DNA of 64,000 nucleotides from Basidiobolus meristosporus CBS 931.73 (lineage: Eukaryota > Basidiobolomycota > Basidiobolomycetes > Basidiobolales > Basidiobolaceae), in NCBI GenBank assembly GCA_002104905.1, contig MCFE01000481.1, positions 1-64,000 of the forward strand. The letters run 5' to 3'. Shown here one piece after another: positions 8,135-22,600 of this stretch (position 1 is its first letter; each line of letters opens with the position of its first letter). A program made the translations under genes and the position numbers. Below the pieces are notes generated by a model, which was given only the letters and a program-made list of their open reading frames with translations, was not told where the DNA came from and did not search any database.

Positions 8135-11100
8135 TCAGGATAGGTCAAAGCCAGCCTCCGAGTTGATCGCGTATTTCAGTTTCCTAGATGAATGCAAACT
8201 TTGGTCAGTACCAGTGATAATGGTCAATTCCACCGAAACTCACGTACTCCCTCAATATGGCCTTGGTGCTGAACTGCGGCAACTTCAGTAGATTAACGCA
8301 GGTGGAGGAGGTGGGCAACCTGGAATCATCCTCGCCCGCACTGGTGATGCACATCTTGGGGCTCAACTCCTTGAATCCAAGCAGAGGCGGTCTCGAACAG
8401 CTGGTGATGAACTTGACCAGCTTCTCCCTTTCCTCAGGCTGGAATTCGTGCACCACCTCCCAGAAGTTGCGGATTACTGGGTGGGATTCGAAATACTTGC
8501 CCTCGTAGACAATGTTGCTCTTGAGGTCAACCAGGTCGATGGGCACCTGAGCACCGCCGAGCAGTACCTGGAGCTCCTGCTGGTTGAACATCTTCAGCCA
8601 GTTGGGCTCTATCAGGTCGGTCAGGCCCCGGAAGAATGCTCTGCACTGCTTGTAAATCTGATCGTTCAGTCGGTAATTCGCCACCCGGTAAATGTACTCG
8701 ATCCTGTTCTCCAGAGTCACCGGGATCTTCGAACCCCCGGGGATTAGTTCCAACTCTCTCTTGGCCCCCAGCTCGTCGCTTATCACAGTGAACGTAAGCG
8801 AAAGGTTCTGGACCTCCTCCTTATCGCAATTCTTCAAATAGATCAGCCCGCGGTACAATTCTGGATCAAGGGTCGGTAGATCATCCAGGAAGTTCAGTCT
8901 GCCGAGCAACTTGCTCAAAAAGAACCCTGCGAAGGCCACATCCACCAGGATTCCCTCGTAGAGCGCCTTGCCCATGATTCTACCCAAGAACTCGTAGTGC
9001 CCAAGCTGTGTATCCTCCTGGGCAAACGCATGTGGGTTGGGGTACAGCTTTTGATCCACGGTGTTCAAGAAAAGCCCATAATCCGTGTCAAATGCCTGCC
9101 TGGCCAGGCCTGTAAGGAACTCCTTAAAGACGCCTGATACAAACCTGTTAGTCTACCTCCCGCTGGCGCGCAAACAAGTTGTCCTTACCTCCACCATCAA
9201 TGCCAGCCTCCTCAAGTCCAAACTGATCGATAAATGTGATAGCTACCCTAGACTTCAGTCCAGAGCCTAGTCTGTTCAGATGGTCGTAGCCATCCTCAAA
9301 GATATGATCTCTTCGGATGATCGCTTTGGCACCATGCAGGGGCCCAAAGTAGTGGGGCGCTGGCAGGTGTGCTTTATCACCAAGCACAAATCGTCGGAAT
9401 ATATAAACTCGGTCTTCGAAAGGAATGACGAAGGGGATGTTGTGTAGAATCGCCAGCTTGGCACCGACGCCTTTGTCGGCGTTTCTGTATTCCTCTTCCT
9501 CCGCTACTACCGAATCAGCAAACTGTGTGATACCATTAAGCTCACTCTTCATTAGCCAATGATCTAATGGAGTGAACTGTTTTCTAGATTCTCGTGCATG
9601 TATCTGTTGCAACAATTTAGTACTGATGGTACGAAGCTCTTTCACTGGGATCGAGGTACCTGGCACTTCGTTTCCAAGGTCGATCTGATTCTCATTCCAA
9701 TATAGATTGAATGTCAAATTTCTCAAAATCCCCGATAATTCTACAACCTCCGCAATACTCAGTGGGTTTTTCTCCCCGAAAAACTCGTCATCTCCGAGTG
9801 TGATCAGCACTCTGGCGTAGATTTCAATGACGAGCATGATTGCTGCCCATTCCATTTGGAATTGTTCCTCACCAAACAGCTGGACCGGTAGCTTGGTTGC
9901 CTGCAGTCTGCTGGCCAGCATGGATCCTTTAAACGCACTCCACGCCACCTTCAGGAAGGGAACGTCGTTGTTGAACAGCAGGTAGTTGAATATGTTTTGT
10001 CTTGCGGTAGGCCACCGAGACAGAAGGTTGATTATCAAATGGATCGCCAGATAGAACTCCTCGTCTTGCTTTCCAGACACGTCATGACTCGACAATGGTT
10101 GCAGGATATTGGCCAAGTGGCTCGGCTCGTACATCAAGTTCAGCCATTTTTGAAGCTTTTGGTTGGCAAGCTCCTCGTCGGTTTCCATGGGGGCTATATC
10201 TGGCCTGTCTTCGTGCTCGTCGTCAGAATCATCCGAGTCGATCTCCGTTTTAATGTCTACATTCAATATCGCAAACAAACGTAAATCACCTGATCTGTAA
10301 GCGGGAAAGGGACTAGGCAAGCGCGAACACTTACCATGGTTCGATGCGGTGCTTTCGAGGAACTTCCTTGGCACACGGACAATGAGGTCGCGGAGAACTT
10401 TGACATAGATCAGCTAGAATGGCTTGTACGGTTAGAGATCAGCTCGGTAGAGACAGCCTCCACATCGACATACCTTTGCTTCTCTGTTCATCTTTTCGAC
10501 CCGTTTGTGTCCAAACGCCAGGATATTACTCAGCAACGGTAACGTAGAGCTCTCCTCAATTTGGATTTTTCCGCTTGCAGTCTGATTTAATATATCCAAG
10601 AAAGGCAGGTTGCGAGAAAAATAAAGAACTCCATCAAACTTCAGCCGATTTGGCAGCAATGGAACACTCATGATGTTAAGGATGATTTGTTGCTACAGCT
10701 ACGTCATACATCTCTTCATGCGGACCGGCATATTGAAATACTCTTAATATCAGCTTGCTAACATCTGCTTCCGTCGAGTGTTCTGGCAACTTTTGGCAGC
10801 GAGGTTCATAGTTAGAGATAGAAAGAATGCTGCACGGTGGATTCGAATCTTACCTGTGTCAAGTAGTCACTCAAGTGCTGATACATCCCCTTTCGAATCA
10901 AATACCCCAGTATTTTCATAACTGTCTGTTTGCTGGTCAGATAAAATTGTGTTGGTAAATCAGACAACAGAGTTTGTGAAGCTATGTGAAATGTACCTTT
11001 GATCCGAGGCTTGGTTAATTTGTCGGTAGCTGCTCTCCTCCGTCAGGAAAAGCAAACATCTTAACAGATAAGAATCGCCAGTACGAACAAATGCTCTCAA

Positions 11101-11657
11101 TAAGATATCACATGCTTTTCTTAAGGTGTGTATGTAGACGTCTTCTCCTATGGCGAGTGAGCTAAAAGCGAAGTTGTAATGCCCTTCAGGTAGTTTTGGC
11201 TGTGGATTCGACAACACCAATGCCAACGCAACAAGTCTTATTTCGTCGTGCATAGGTCGATAGAATAAAACTAGTTCACGTAAAAACTGGAATAGCCGGC
11301 TAGAAGTCAAATCTGCAATCTTTGCATCGTCGAATTTGGCATTCCATTGCTGACGCAGGTCTGACCGCAGTGACTGCGCACGTTTGCGACCACGGTAGAA
11401 GCTCTGCAAGTTAATCAGTAAGTAGAGGTTCAAGAAATTGACGCATGACCAGCAGTAGCACCAAGGTACAAGCTACCTGGACTTGCGAGACATCTTACCT
11501 GGATCAGGATAGCAGAGCGTTCACGCTTTCGAGATTGCTCACGTTTTTTGCGTTCCAATTGGGCTTTTTTCAGCAAATCTTTTTTGTCCTGTTGTTGGCG
11601 AGAGCCACCCAGGTTGATGTTTCTCTTGGCTTTGAAATCACCCTCAAAGCTGAACAT
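8135..11657 (-). CDS. HUL5: HECT E3 ubiquitin ligase, UBE3C/Hul5 type
   Basis: Eight exons on the minus strand: 11657-11499, 11403-10997, 10932-10854, 10692-10474, 10413-10335, 10256-9189, 9133-8248 and 8183-8135. All joins keep phase, giving 981 aa. The N-terminus MFSFEGDFKAKRNINLGG and the IQ-like SAILIQ|SFYRGRKRAQ are diagnostic of UBE3C/Hul5, a proteasome-associated ligase that extends ubiquitin chains. Further landmarks are SVPLLPNRLKF, an acidic linker (DIKTEIDSDDSDDEHED), the HECT N-lobe (GLEEAGIDGGG|VFKEF), and the C-lobe with catalytic Cys in LPTSSTCVNLLKLP, 33 residues from the end, finishing GFDLS. The region 10693-10853 may hold one more exon or a frame error. The 78-bp intron at 10257-10334 is a multiple of 3 without stops, so its retention would be in frame. 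Confidence 0.92.
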
Positions 11658-12216
11658 TGGGGAAATTCCGGTACAAAGATAAAAGGCCGAAGTGGTAGAG
11701 GTGAAAAGGGAAATCTAGTGCTATAGGACAAACGATGCGGGAAGAAAGACGAGATAGGTGAAGAGAAACGTAAGAGACAAAAAAAGAGCCGCTACAGTAT
11801 ATTGGCAACGTACCAGCCGATCATCAGGTCGGATCGGAAATGGAAATGTGTATATGCGTGGGTCCTCTGAAGTGGAAGCGGATTATTAATTGGGCCTTGA
11901 ATTCGTCAGATGCGGGATGAATAGCATTTCTTCCAAATCACCTGACTCATGGGATGAGGAAATAGAAATCTGGGGAGCGGCACCGAGAGTGATCAGGAAT
12001 TGGATATTCCTAATTGCTTCGAAATAGAATGATCGAAAGGGAAATCGCCTGGTAAACGCTTTAGTTCATGGTTTGGTAATTGCTTACCCCAGACTGGTTC
12101 AATCGGCAAATGGAAAAACCAACGTGCGCTTGATGGCACTTCTCAATGGAGCGACGATTTGACGTCAGTGAGCGGAAATAGGGTTTCTTTATGGAAAGAA
12201 GAGCTTGTACCAAAAC
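11658..12216. other. Divergent promoter region (HECT ligase / DUF3605 gene)
   Basis: About 560 bp without ORFs of note between the two divergent starts. A GA-rich purine tract lies just upstream of the HECT gene (about 11690-11790). Confidence 0.5.
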
Positions 12217-12224
12217 TATAAAAA
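12217..12224 (+). promoter_or_regulatory. TATA box of the DUF3605 gene
   Basis: TATAAAAA, 44 bp upstream of the ATG at 12261. Confidence 0.6.
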
Positions 12225-12260
12225 GGTGGTAGCTACCGATCGTGCTGCATAGATCCGAAC

Positions 12261-12725
12261 ATGCTAGTGACCGCCTATCCCACCACCGCACCAGACTTCA
12301 CAAAGGAGTACCATTCCTCTGATTGGGAATACATTCAGAATATGCTTGCTTCAGGCCAAATTCTAAAGCTGCCTCGTTCCGCCGAGGTCCAAAGAAAATA
12401 TGAAGCGCAAACACAGAGAATCAAGCAGGAATACGGAAGCATGGCTCAGTACATCCAGCAAGTCAAGCTGGGCTGGGTGGACTCCAAAGGGGACCCTGTC
12501 CCAGGAGAGGATTTTAAGCTTCTTCCAAACGACTTCCCCTACAAACTGGACCCCACCATTCAACATCTAGTGCTGTGGTGCCGTAAGCCTTTCACACGGG
12601 AAGAGATGGCGAAGATACTAAGCGCTGAGCTGCCGGGTAAAGAGTTCCTGTTCTTTGTAAATCCAAAAGCCTTGCAGTCCATTAGAACCGTCTACCATGC
12701 GCAAGTCATGGTCAGGGATTTGTAA
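12261..12725 (+). CDS. DUF3605 family protein (GlcNAc-induced protein 1-like)
   Basis: Intronless, 154 aa, no signal peptide or membrane segment. The order SSDWEYIQNMLASGQILKLPRSAEVQRKYE, an amphipathic helix with YIQQVKLGW, then LLPNDFPYKLDPTIQHLVLWCRKPF and a C-terminal FFVNPKALQSIRTVYHAQVMVR matches the DUF3605 family. This is a fungal family annotated from Candida as N-acetylglucosamine-induced protein; I recall it from the LPNDFPY...HLVLW core. Length is normal for the family. The molecular function is not known. A TATA box at 12217 supports the start. Confidence 0.75.
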   Translation: MLVTAYPTTAPDFTKEYHSSDWEYIQNMLASGQILKLPRSAEVQRKYEAQTQRIKQEYGSMAQYIQQVKLGWVDSKGDPVPGEDFKLLPNDFPYKLDPTIQHLVLWCRKPFTREEMAKILSAELPGKEFLFFVNPKALQSIRTVYHAQVMVRDL

Positions 12726-13029
12726 TATTAACATTATCTGTAGTCATCACTAACGCTATCGCCATAGACCTAATCTCATGTAATAAACTGTTTAACCTGC
12801 AACTATAGTCTAACCATTGATGGCAACTTGATGGCAAGGGTCAATCCAAATACGGCATTGATTATAGATATCAATGTGATACGTTCTCTGATTTGCGATT
12901 TACGTAATATTGGTTGTTGTGCAATCAGCTATTGATGAAAACTCTGGAATTTTGAGATCGAGAAATCCTTTGTTATTTATTGCGAACTGGGCACTTGCTT
13001 GGCTTGTAATCTTGACTTCTACCTTTACC

Positions 13030-13597
13030 ATGGTAAGTCCCCTTATCCCATATGTCGCGTTCGCTCGGTTTGACACTTCTTTCGTAACAGGCTAACCAAC
13101 TCACCGAAGACCAAATCTCCGAGTTCAAGGAAGCTTTCTCCCTGTTCGATAAGGATGGCGATGGCAGCATCACCACCAAGGAACTGGGAACCGTTATGCG
13201 TTCTTTGGGACAGAACCCCACCGAGGCCGAATTGCAAGACATGGTCAACGAGATCGACGCCGATGGCAACGGTCAAATCGATTTCACCGAGTTCTTGAGC
13301 TTGATGGCTCGTAAAATGAAGGACACCGACTCCGAGGAGGAGATCAAGGAGGCCTTCAAGGTGTTTGATAAGGATGGTAACGGTTTCATTTCCGCCGCCG
13401 AACTTCGTCACGTTATGACCAACCTCGGCGAAAAGCTTACCGACGAGGAGGTTGATGAGATGATCCGTGAAGCTGACATCGATGGCGATGGCCAGATCAA
13501 CTACGACGAATTCGTCAAGATGATGGTTAGTACACAGTATGGTAACGAAGGATTCGCTCTTCGCTAACGCTTCATATTCACACTAGATGACCAAATA
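13030..13597 (+). CDS. CMD1: Calmodulin
   Basis: Three exons: 13030-13032 (ATG only), 13091-13525 and 13586-13597 (MTK-stop), with introns of 58 and 60 bp. The product is 149 aa, exactly canonical length. All four EF-hand loops are intact: [36 protein letters not shown] and [12 protein letters not shown], each with D at position 1 and E at position 12. This Ca2+ sensor activates kinases, calcineurin, myosins and others. The intron directly after the start codon is an old, conserved calmodulin intron position. Without splicing, the ORF would read on past MM into a spurious tail ending at 13567, so the third exon is needed to end in the usual KMMMTK. AATAAA occurs just after the stop. Confidence 0.98.
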
Positions 13598-14136
13598 AAT
13601 TCTCTGGACACCGGGGCCTGTTTAGCAAGGTCGCATCGAGCCAGCTTGAGCTCCAACGAAATTCACAATAAAATAGACGATTCACAACAAACATGGCTTA
13701 GGATAATCGGATATTTATGCACTTGATTAAGCTTCTTGAGTGGGTGAGGTAGCACATATGGCTGATTGGCTCCACAGATAAAGGAGGAGACAGCAAAGTC
13801 ATCTGGTCGAAGAGTGTGACTGATGCCACAAAACGTTCCCACGGCTCGTGGTAAAAAGCCCGCGCCATTAGCCGATATTAACGTTATTAGAATTCGATCT
13901 ATATTTTGCCCTAACAACGATGGTTTAGACTTGACCTCACTATAGCATAATCAATCCAAATATCTTTCATTTCTTTTTTCCCACCCTTGCACCCAATCAA
14001 CAGCGTGGCTCGAGACTACCTTTCCCACGTTCCTAGAGATTGCCTTAAATATTCCTTACGTCGTCAATTCCTATTAAACCCTGAGCTTCTCCCCTGACAA
14101 CGCTTACCTGTCATTATTCCCTTCCTCCTTTGAGTC
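13598..14136. other. Intergenic between calmodulin and BCKDH E2
   Basis: About 540 bp containing the calmodulin 3' region (a second AATAAA near 13668) and the E2 promoter. No supportable ORF; no TATA box at the usual spacing was found for E2. Confidence 0.45.
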
Positions 14137-15828
14137 ATGAATCTTTTACCGCGTACAGTCTCTCGCTTGAGAGTCCCTTCCCGTGTTCTTCGTAGACAGC
14201 AGCTTGTAAGTATCGGCTGAGTGGGGGAGGGGATAGTGAGTCTTTCTAACTGGCCTATTGCCTCGCTAGTTCTCGGTGTGTACCGTCCGGGCTGCACAGC
14301 CGCTCAGCACCTTGGCAACGAAGGTAGCGTAGTGCATTAATGGTGTAATCGAACGCCACATCGTCTAAACATCTTCCCCCAGCGTCCACAGTCATACAAC
14401 GCCGAGATTATAAACCATAGAAAATCCGACTGCTATGCTTCGTTCCATACCTCCGCGCATCACAAGGGAGTCGTTCCTTTCTTGCTTGCTGATATTGGTG
14501 AAGGGATCACTGAGTGTGAGGTCATACAATGGTAATGGATCCCGCGTCAGCCAATCGAGCGAGCCTTGGATTAACTTTGGAATCTTATGATGATTGCAGG
14601 TTCGTCAAGCCAGGCGAGGAGATCGCGCAATTCGATAAGATCTGCGAGGTACAGTCCGACAAAGCTTCGGTGGAGATTTCGTCGCGCTACGACGGTGTTG
14701 TGAAGACACTGCATTACGATGTCGGCCAAATGGCCAGAGTGGGCCAGCCATTGGTTGATATCGAAACGAACGACATATCTGTTGGGGAAGTTGACACACC
14801 AAGGCCAGCGGAGAGCCCGGTCGCACCACCCAAGAGCGAGCCTGCCACGCCGACAAAGCCACAAGTTGAGGAAAGAATCCTTTCCCTGGCCACTCCAGCT
14901 GTGCGTCGGTTGGCTCGTGAGCATAGCCTCGACATCACCACTCATCCAAGGGACTGGAAAGTCCGGCCGTGTGCTCAAGGAGGATATCCTGAGGTACCTG
15001 AATGGTCCTCAACCCACAACAACCAGCGCCGAGTCATTCGTGCCATCGGTGGCGGAGAGCGCCCCGGCCTCGGTTGGAAACGAGATCAAATCACTCACCA
15101 ACATTCAAAAGGCGATGTTCAAGACCATGTCGAAGTCCCTTCAGATCCCCCACTTCGGATACTCTGACGAGATCGTGCTTAACCAGGTCACATCTGTGCG
15201 CAAAGCCATCAACGAATATGTAGTCAACTCCGGCCTCTACTCCTTCAAGAAGATCTCCTACATGCCGATCTTCATCAAGACGCTCTCCATCGCCCTGGAG
15301 AATTACCCAATTCTCAATGCACGCTTGGTTGATGCCGAGGATGTTTCCCAGGTGAAGCTGGAGTACCGTGGCTCCCACAACATCGGTGTTGCCATGGACA
15401 CTCCAGCCGGACTGATTGTTCCGAACATCAAGGACTGCCAGAGCAAATCGATCCTTGAGATCGCTGCCGAACTGAACAGACTCCAGGAAGCAGGCAAGAA
15501 GGGAGCCATCGCAGCAAACGACCTTAAGGGCGGCACCATCTCGCTATCCAACATCGGAGTCATCGGAGGAACCTACCTCTCACCCGTGGTGGTCACCTCA
15601 GAGCTTTGCATCGGCGCCTTGGGCAAGATCCAAAGGCTTCCCCGCTACGAGACCATCCAGGATTCCCAGACCGGCAAGGCAGTGGAGGTGGTGGTGCCTA
15701 AAGAGATCGTGCAGATTAGTTGGTCTGCTGATCACCGGGTGGTTGACGGCGCCACGATCGCCCGATTCTGCAACGACTGGAAGTCCCTTCTGGAGAACCC
15801 GATCGCCCTGATCTCCAAGCTCAAGTAA
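14137..15828 (+). CDS. DBT: Mitochondrial branched-chain 2-oxoacid dehydrogenase E2 (dihydrolipoyl transacylase), with a frame break
   Basis: Four exons: 14137-14205, 14270-14323, 14383-14531 and 14600-15828. An Arg-rich mitochondrial presequence (MNLLPRTVSRLRVPSRVLRR) leads to the lipoyl domain (PFLLADIGEGITECEV; lipoyl-Lys in EVQSDKASVEI). A Pro/Glu linker follows, then the E3/E1-binding domain (LATPAVRRLAREHSLDI...GTGKSGRVLKEDI) and the acyltransferase core with catalytic SWSADHRVVDGATIARF. About 499 aa, normal for BCKDH E2. The enzyme transfers branched acyl groups from E1 to CoA in Val/Leu/Ile catabolism. The frame changes by one base at about 14938-14942, inside the conserved binding domain. 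No intron can explain it, so one base appears extra in this sequence (sequencing/assembly error, real mutation or recoding). Both sides are under normal conservation. Confidence 0.9.
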
Positions 15829-15870
15829 ATAATCATTGTACTTTGTCCCCATAATAAAGTGAATCAACTC

Positions 15871-15969
15871 ATCGATGTGGTTTATTTGTTGTGCTTTGGA
15901 TATATCGATGGGGTTTATTTGTTGTGCTTTGGATACATCGATGAGGCTTGTTTGTTGTGCTTTGGATAG
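15871..15969 (+). repeat. Three tandem copies of a 33-bp unit between convergent genes
   Basis: Units start at 15871, 15904 and 15937, each beginning ATCGATG and ending GTGCTTTGGATA with a few substitutions. They lie between the E2 stop (15828) and the zinc-transporter stop (15974), probably in overlapping 3' UTRs. The 33-bp period keeps an antisense frame open, which explains the Ser-Lys-Ala-Gln-Gln repeats of a spurious minus-strand ORF. Confidence 0.85.
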
Positions 15970-15973
15970 CGAT

Positions 15974-18675
<2,702 letters not shown>

Positions 18676-19664
18676 GGTTAGAAACAAAGTTGGTTGTGCT
18701 CAGTTGAACCACAGGTGATATATCCAGAAGAATTCCCACTCTGGATATTAGTGGCCAATGGAGCATCGCTATTTGCACATCATAGTTATACCGAAATTAG
18801 ATAAGGTAACGATGGCCAATAGCCACGGCACCACCCGAGGCTACTGTGGGACAGCCGAGTGGAGGCCATTGGGTATAAGAGAGTAATTGCCCTATTTATA
18901 GAAACCTTCCACTGAGTTTTGGCTGAAAGTGTACCTTCCAAGACACTTCTTGGAATTCTATCCATTATTTAATCATGCTTTAACTCAGACACCTGGAGTC
19001 CTATCCGTTATTTAATCATGCTTTAACTCAGACACTGTCCATTGTCGAATCATGCTTCAACTCATTTCCTGCTTGCGCTTGATGAAGTTTGCGCGTTATA
19101 TCTGTATTGAGCAATATCAAACAAGTGGAGCTTTCTGGCATGTAAAAAAGCCAATCCAGCGGTGTCGAATAAGCATCTTTATTATATATCAATTCGTAAT
19201 GTCAGCAGTGTCAGGTAAATATATAGATACCCAGAGCGTTCAGTTCGCAATGGGGATATTTCATGATGCTCTAAGCACCAGAAAGAGTGGGTATTCCAGA
19301 CAACTCCACATAATTGGCATAAATCGGAATCGAAGAGATGGAGGGGAGAGTGCGTAGCTATATATATATATATAATTCAACAACCATGGGTAAGCCTGGT
19401 TAGCTGTACGTGCCCAACAACCATGCATTTTCTGTTCTTGCTGCCAAGTTCTCTGCCCTATATGATACACACATTTCACAGCTAGTGAATCCACATCCCA
19501 ATGCCAATCACTCATGTCAACAAGGAATCCAAACAAAATGCTATTTTATTCGCAGTCTGGGTTCCAATTCCATCACGAACTTTGGTTGATTTTTCTGAGG
19601 ACGTGCAAAACCAGATATATAGGTGATTGATTCCGCAAGTAAACACCAAGGCTTGCTAGACACA
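18676..19664. other. Divergent intergenic region, zinc transporter / HIR3
   Basis: About 990 bp with no recognised gene. It includes the tandem repeat at 18958-19063 and an (AT)8-type run at 19359-19374. ORFs of about 90-100 aa on both strands have no recognisable similarity or codon bias. Confidence 0.5.
18958..19063 (+). repeat. Imperfect direct repeat, 35-bp core with 43-bp spacing
   Basis: The 35-bp segment 18958-18992 (CTATCC...CAGACAC) recurs at 19001-19035 with one change, and a shortened, more diverged third copy follows at about 19036-19063. It sits between the divergent zinc transporter and HIR3 genes. Confidence 0.75.
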
Positions 19665-22600
19665 ATGAAGCCCCTGGTAAACCTTCGATGACGCTCAATT
19701 CAGCGGAATCCGTTCTCACTTTTCTTTCTAGACAAAGTTCCTCCCTTTGAACGACTCTTCGGACGAATCGGAGGAAGTAGAGAAAGACACCTTTGAAACA
19801 CAAGTAGGCCCCTTCTGCTGGCAAGCCCCATTCCAACTTCAAGCTAAAGAGAGTTTGCTGGTTTCTAGATCGAGCAATGCCTGGAGCTCTATCAAAAGGC
19901 GCTGAGGTTTCAGCAGAAGAAGCGGACTCAAGAGGCCAAGCTTTTATATCATCAACTAACCGAATACGAAGTGATAAACAAACCGAATAGTACCTCGATC
20001 AATGTAAGTTTCGGGAAGAGCTTCCCGCGCCCATTTCAAGTATTTATATCGAGAAGCCGTTGATCCCCACCCTTCTCCACCAGACCGAAAAACACTCCGA
20101 TTCGAAGACCCACACTCGGACACATACCTACACGCAATCCATTCTGCAATTTGCGGTCTACAAAAATTACGCCTCGCTATTGCGGAGTCTCCAAAGACAG
20201 CCCGACGAAACCGATCGTTCGCAGGAGATTCTCCAGTACTATTTCAAAGTATCACCTCCGATCTCTCTCAATGCGTCCCTCCGAAACTCACCGAGTACTT
20301 TCTTAGGCACTTGAAATCGATCCCTCCGACAGCGAGATCTGGCTGCACGTAGGCCAGCTCGCTTTGGACAATCAGAATTCGCGTTTGGCGCGCCACGCAT
20401 TTGAGAAAGGAGTAAGTGGAGGGCTGAGTGTGTCAGGTGAGATTAGCCTGGAGTCACTGAGGCCAACCCAATGGCGCTGTCTTGATGGACTTTGCGAGGT
20501 AATATAGTGTGACTGAGGCTTCCAGGATGCGCGCTAACTTCAAGTAGGTCCTGTACGATATTGGGGATTTCATTACTTGCCTGAGGTACCTGGAGAGAAT
20601 CCTGAAGGTGTATCCGGACCATGAGCGTGCGCTTGGCCTTCGAAAGGTGGTCATGGATCAAATAGGACGCCGGAGTCTGCTGCACAGGTTGCTACAGAGA
20701 TCCCATGAACTCCTAGGCCTCATGTTACATGCTGACTCGACTTCGCCCATGTAGGGTATCGATCTATGACGACCCATCCACCTCCCACCTCGATCTCGAT
20801 GGTGTTCAGGAGACGCAATGGTCCACCGTTGAGCGAAGTCCATACATCTCTGGTAATTCGCCGGTCATTTGGCCGTTGCTGGATCGGTATCGACATCTGA
20901 TCATTACTGACGCCTTACAGATCTTTACAACGAACCATCCTCAGAGCCGGCCAAGTTTACGCTGAAGCAGATGAGTTGGGAGGCGCTGGGTAAAGTTCTA
21001 CTCGACATCTACGCCCATGTCCAGCAAGGGTTAGTTCGGTAAACCAGAGATTCTCCGGAAGTATTCACGCTGACCAACCCTTTCCAAAGGAACGATCCCA
21101 TGTCCCTTTGTGCATCTACCGATACTGAGTGCAAGATCATCAACCGAAGAATCACGATCGTGTTCTCGGACGAAAGCGACGAGGAAGAGACCCAGCCCCC
21201 CGATGATCCCTCGCATGTGAAGCAAGAGGAGATAGAGGTCGAGATCGTACCAAAGGCCAGCGCGGATGAGCCTTCCGCGGCAGAGCCAGCGGAGAAGGGG
21301 AAAGATGCCCATGCGAAACGAAAACGAGAAAAGGAGGATTGGGACGATTTCGCGGAGAGAAAATCGTCCAGGCTGCGGCAGAAGTCGGTCACCGCGCAGC
21401 CGGAGATCAAGAGGAAGCAGCAGGAGGGGATCATTCTGGAGCAGCTGGAAAAGCTGCTTTCGTTGATCGACTGGCGATTTTCCGAGTACACGAAGGACGC
21501 CCGAAAGGTCGCATCTTACCTCGGCCTGCCCGATGAGAAGGTTACCCGCTTCATGAGCGAGTTTCCCAAGGAGATCCTGAAGATCAAGGGTGATCTGACC
21601 CCTACTCACGAGCCCACCAAGTAAGCCGACTCGGTGCTCCCTCGTTGTACCTCAGATACTGACATGTCTTCTAGGACCAAGCCTATCGTGATCGACGTGG
21701 ATGAGGAGACGGTGGAAGTGCAGGCGGACGCATTCTTCTCCGACGAGGCTCTGCTCGCGAGTTTCATCGAGGAGGAGAACGAGGCCAACTCAGGGATCAT
21801 CGATTATTGTTGTCACTTTGTATGCAAGTTGATTCTCGGGGCGGACCGCGACCATCTGGACAAGTTCGTCTGGAAGCACCGATGGTCGTCTGGCACGGGC
21901 GAGGTTCTCTTCTCGATGATCCGGCAATTGGACACCCACGTATCGGAGATTGGCCGATTCAACTACTTTGAAACGGACGCCACCAATGTCAGAGAGAGGT
22001 GTCCCGCCATCGAGGTAAGTATGTGCACGCGCGATGCTTGCTTGGCCCATTGCTAACTCGTGAACCAAAGCTGTATCTAACTGTCTCCGAGCTCTTCATG
22101 GACCGAGTTGAGCGGTCAGCCGATGAGGGGCGGTATCGTTCCTCGCTTGACGAGTGGATTGACCGCCTGGAATTCGAACTCAGCCTGGTCGTCGGCCAGA
22201 TGAATCTGTCGAAGAGCAGCCTCTCCTCCGACCTATCCAGCTGGCGTTCCAGGACCATGCTGCGATACCTGTGGCTGAAAGGGAATGTGGCTAACCAGCG
22301 GAACGAGGTCAAAGAGGCGATCAAGTACTATCACCAATCCCTGGCGTGGGCCAAGTCGGCACGCACCGTTCTTCTTCCCAATTGGTAGGCGTGTCTGTAG
22401 GCATTCGCGGTTGTTTCCCTACTAACCTTGTCCCCAGCCTCAAGAACAACTCGATCAACTACGCCAACATCTACGCCAAGGTCCAACACCTAGAGTGGCA
22501 GCAGTACGTCATGGAATCCGATCAGATGTTCGCCGAGAGGGATTACCCCGGCGTGATCGAGCGGCTAGGCCCAGTTATCCTGGACGAATACCAAACCGAG

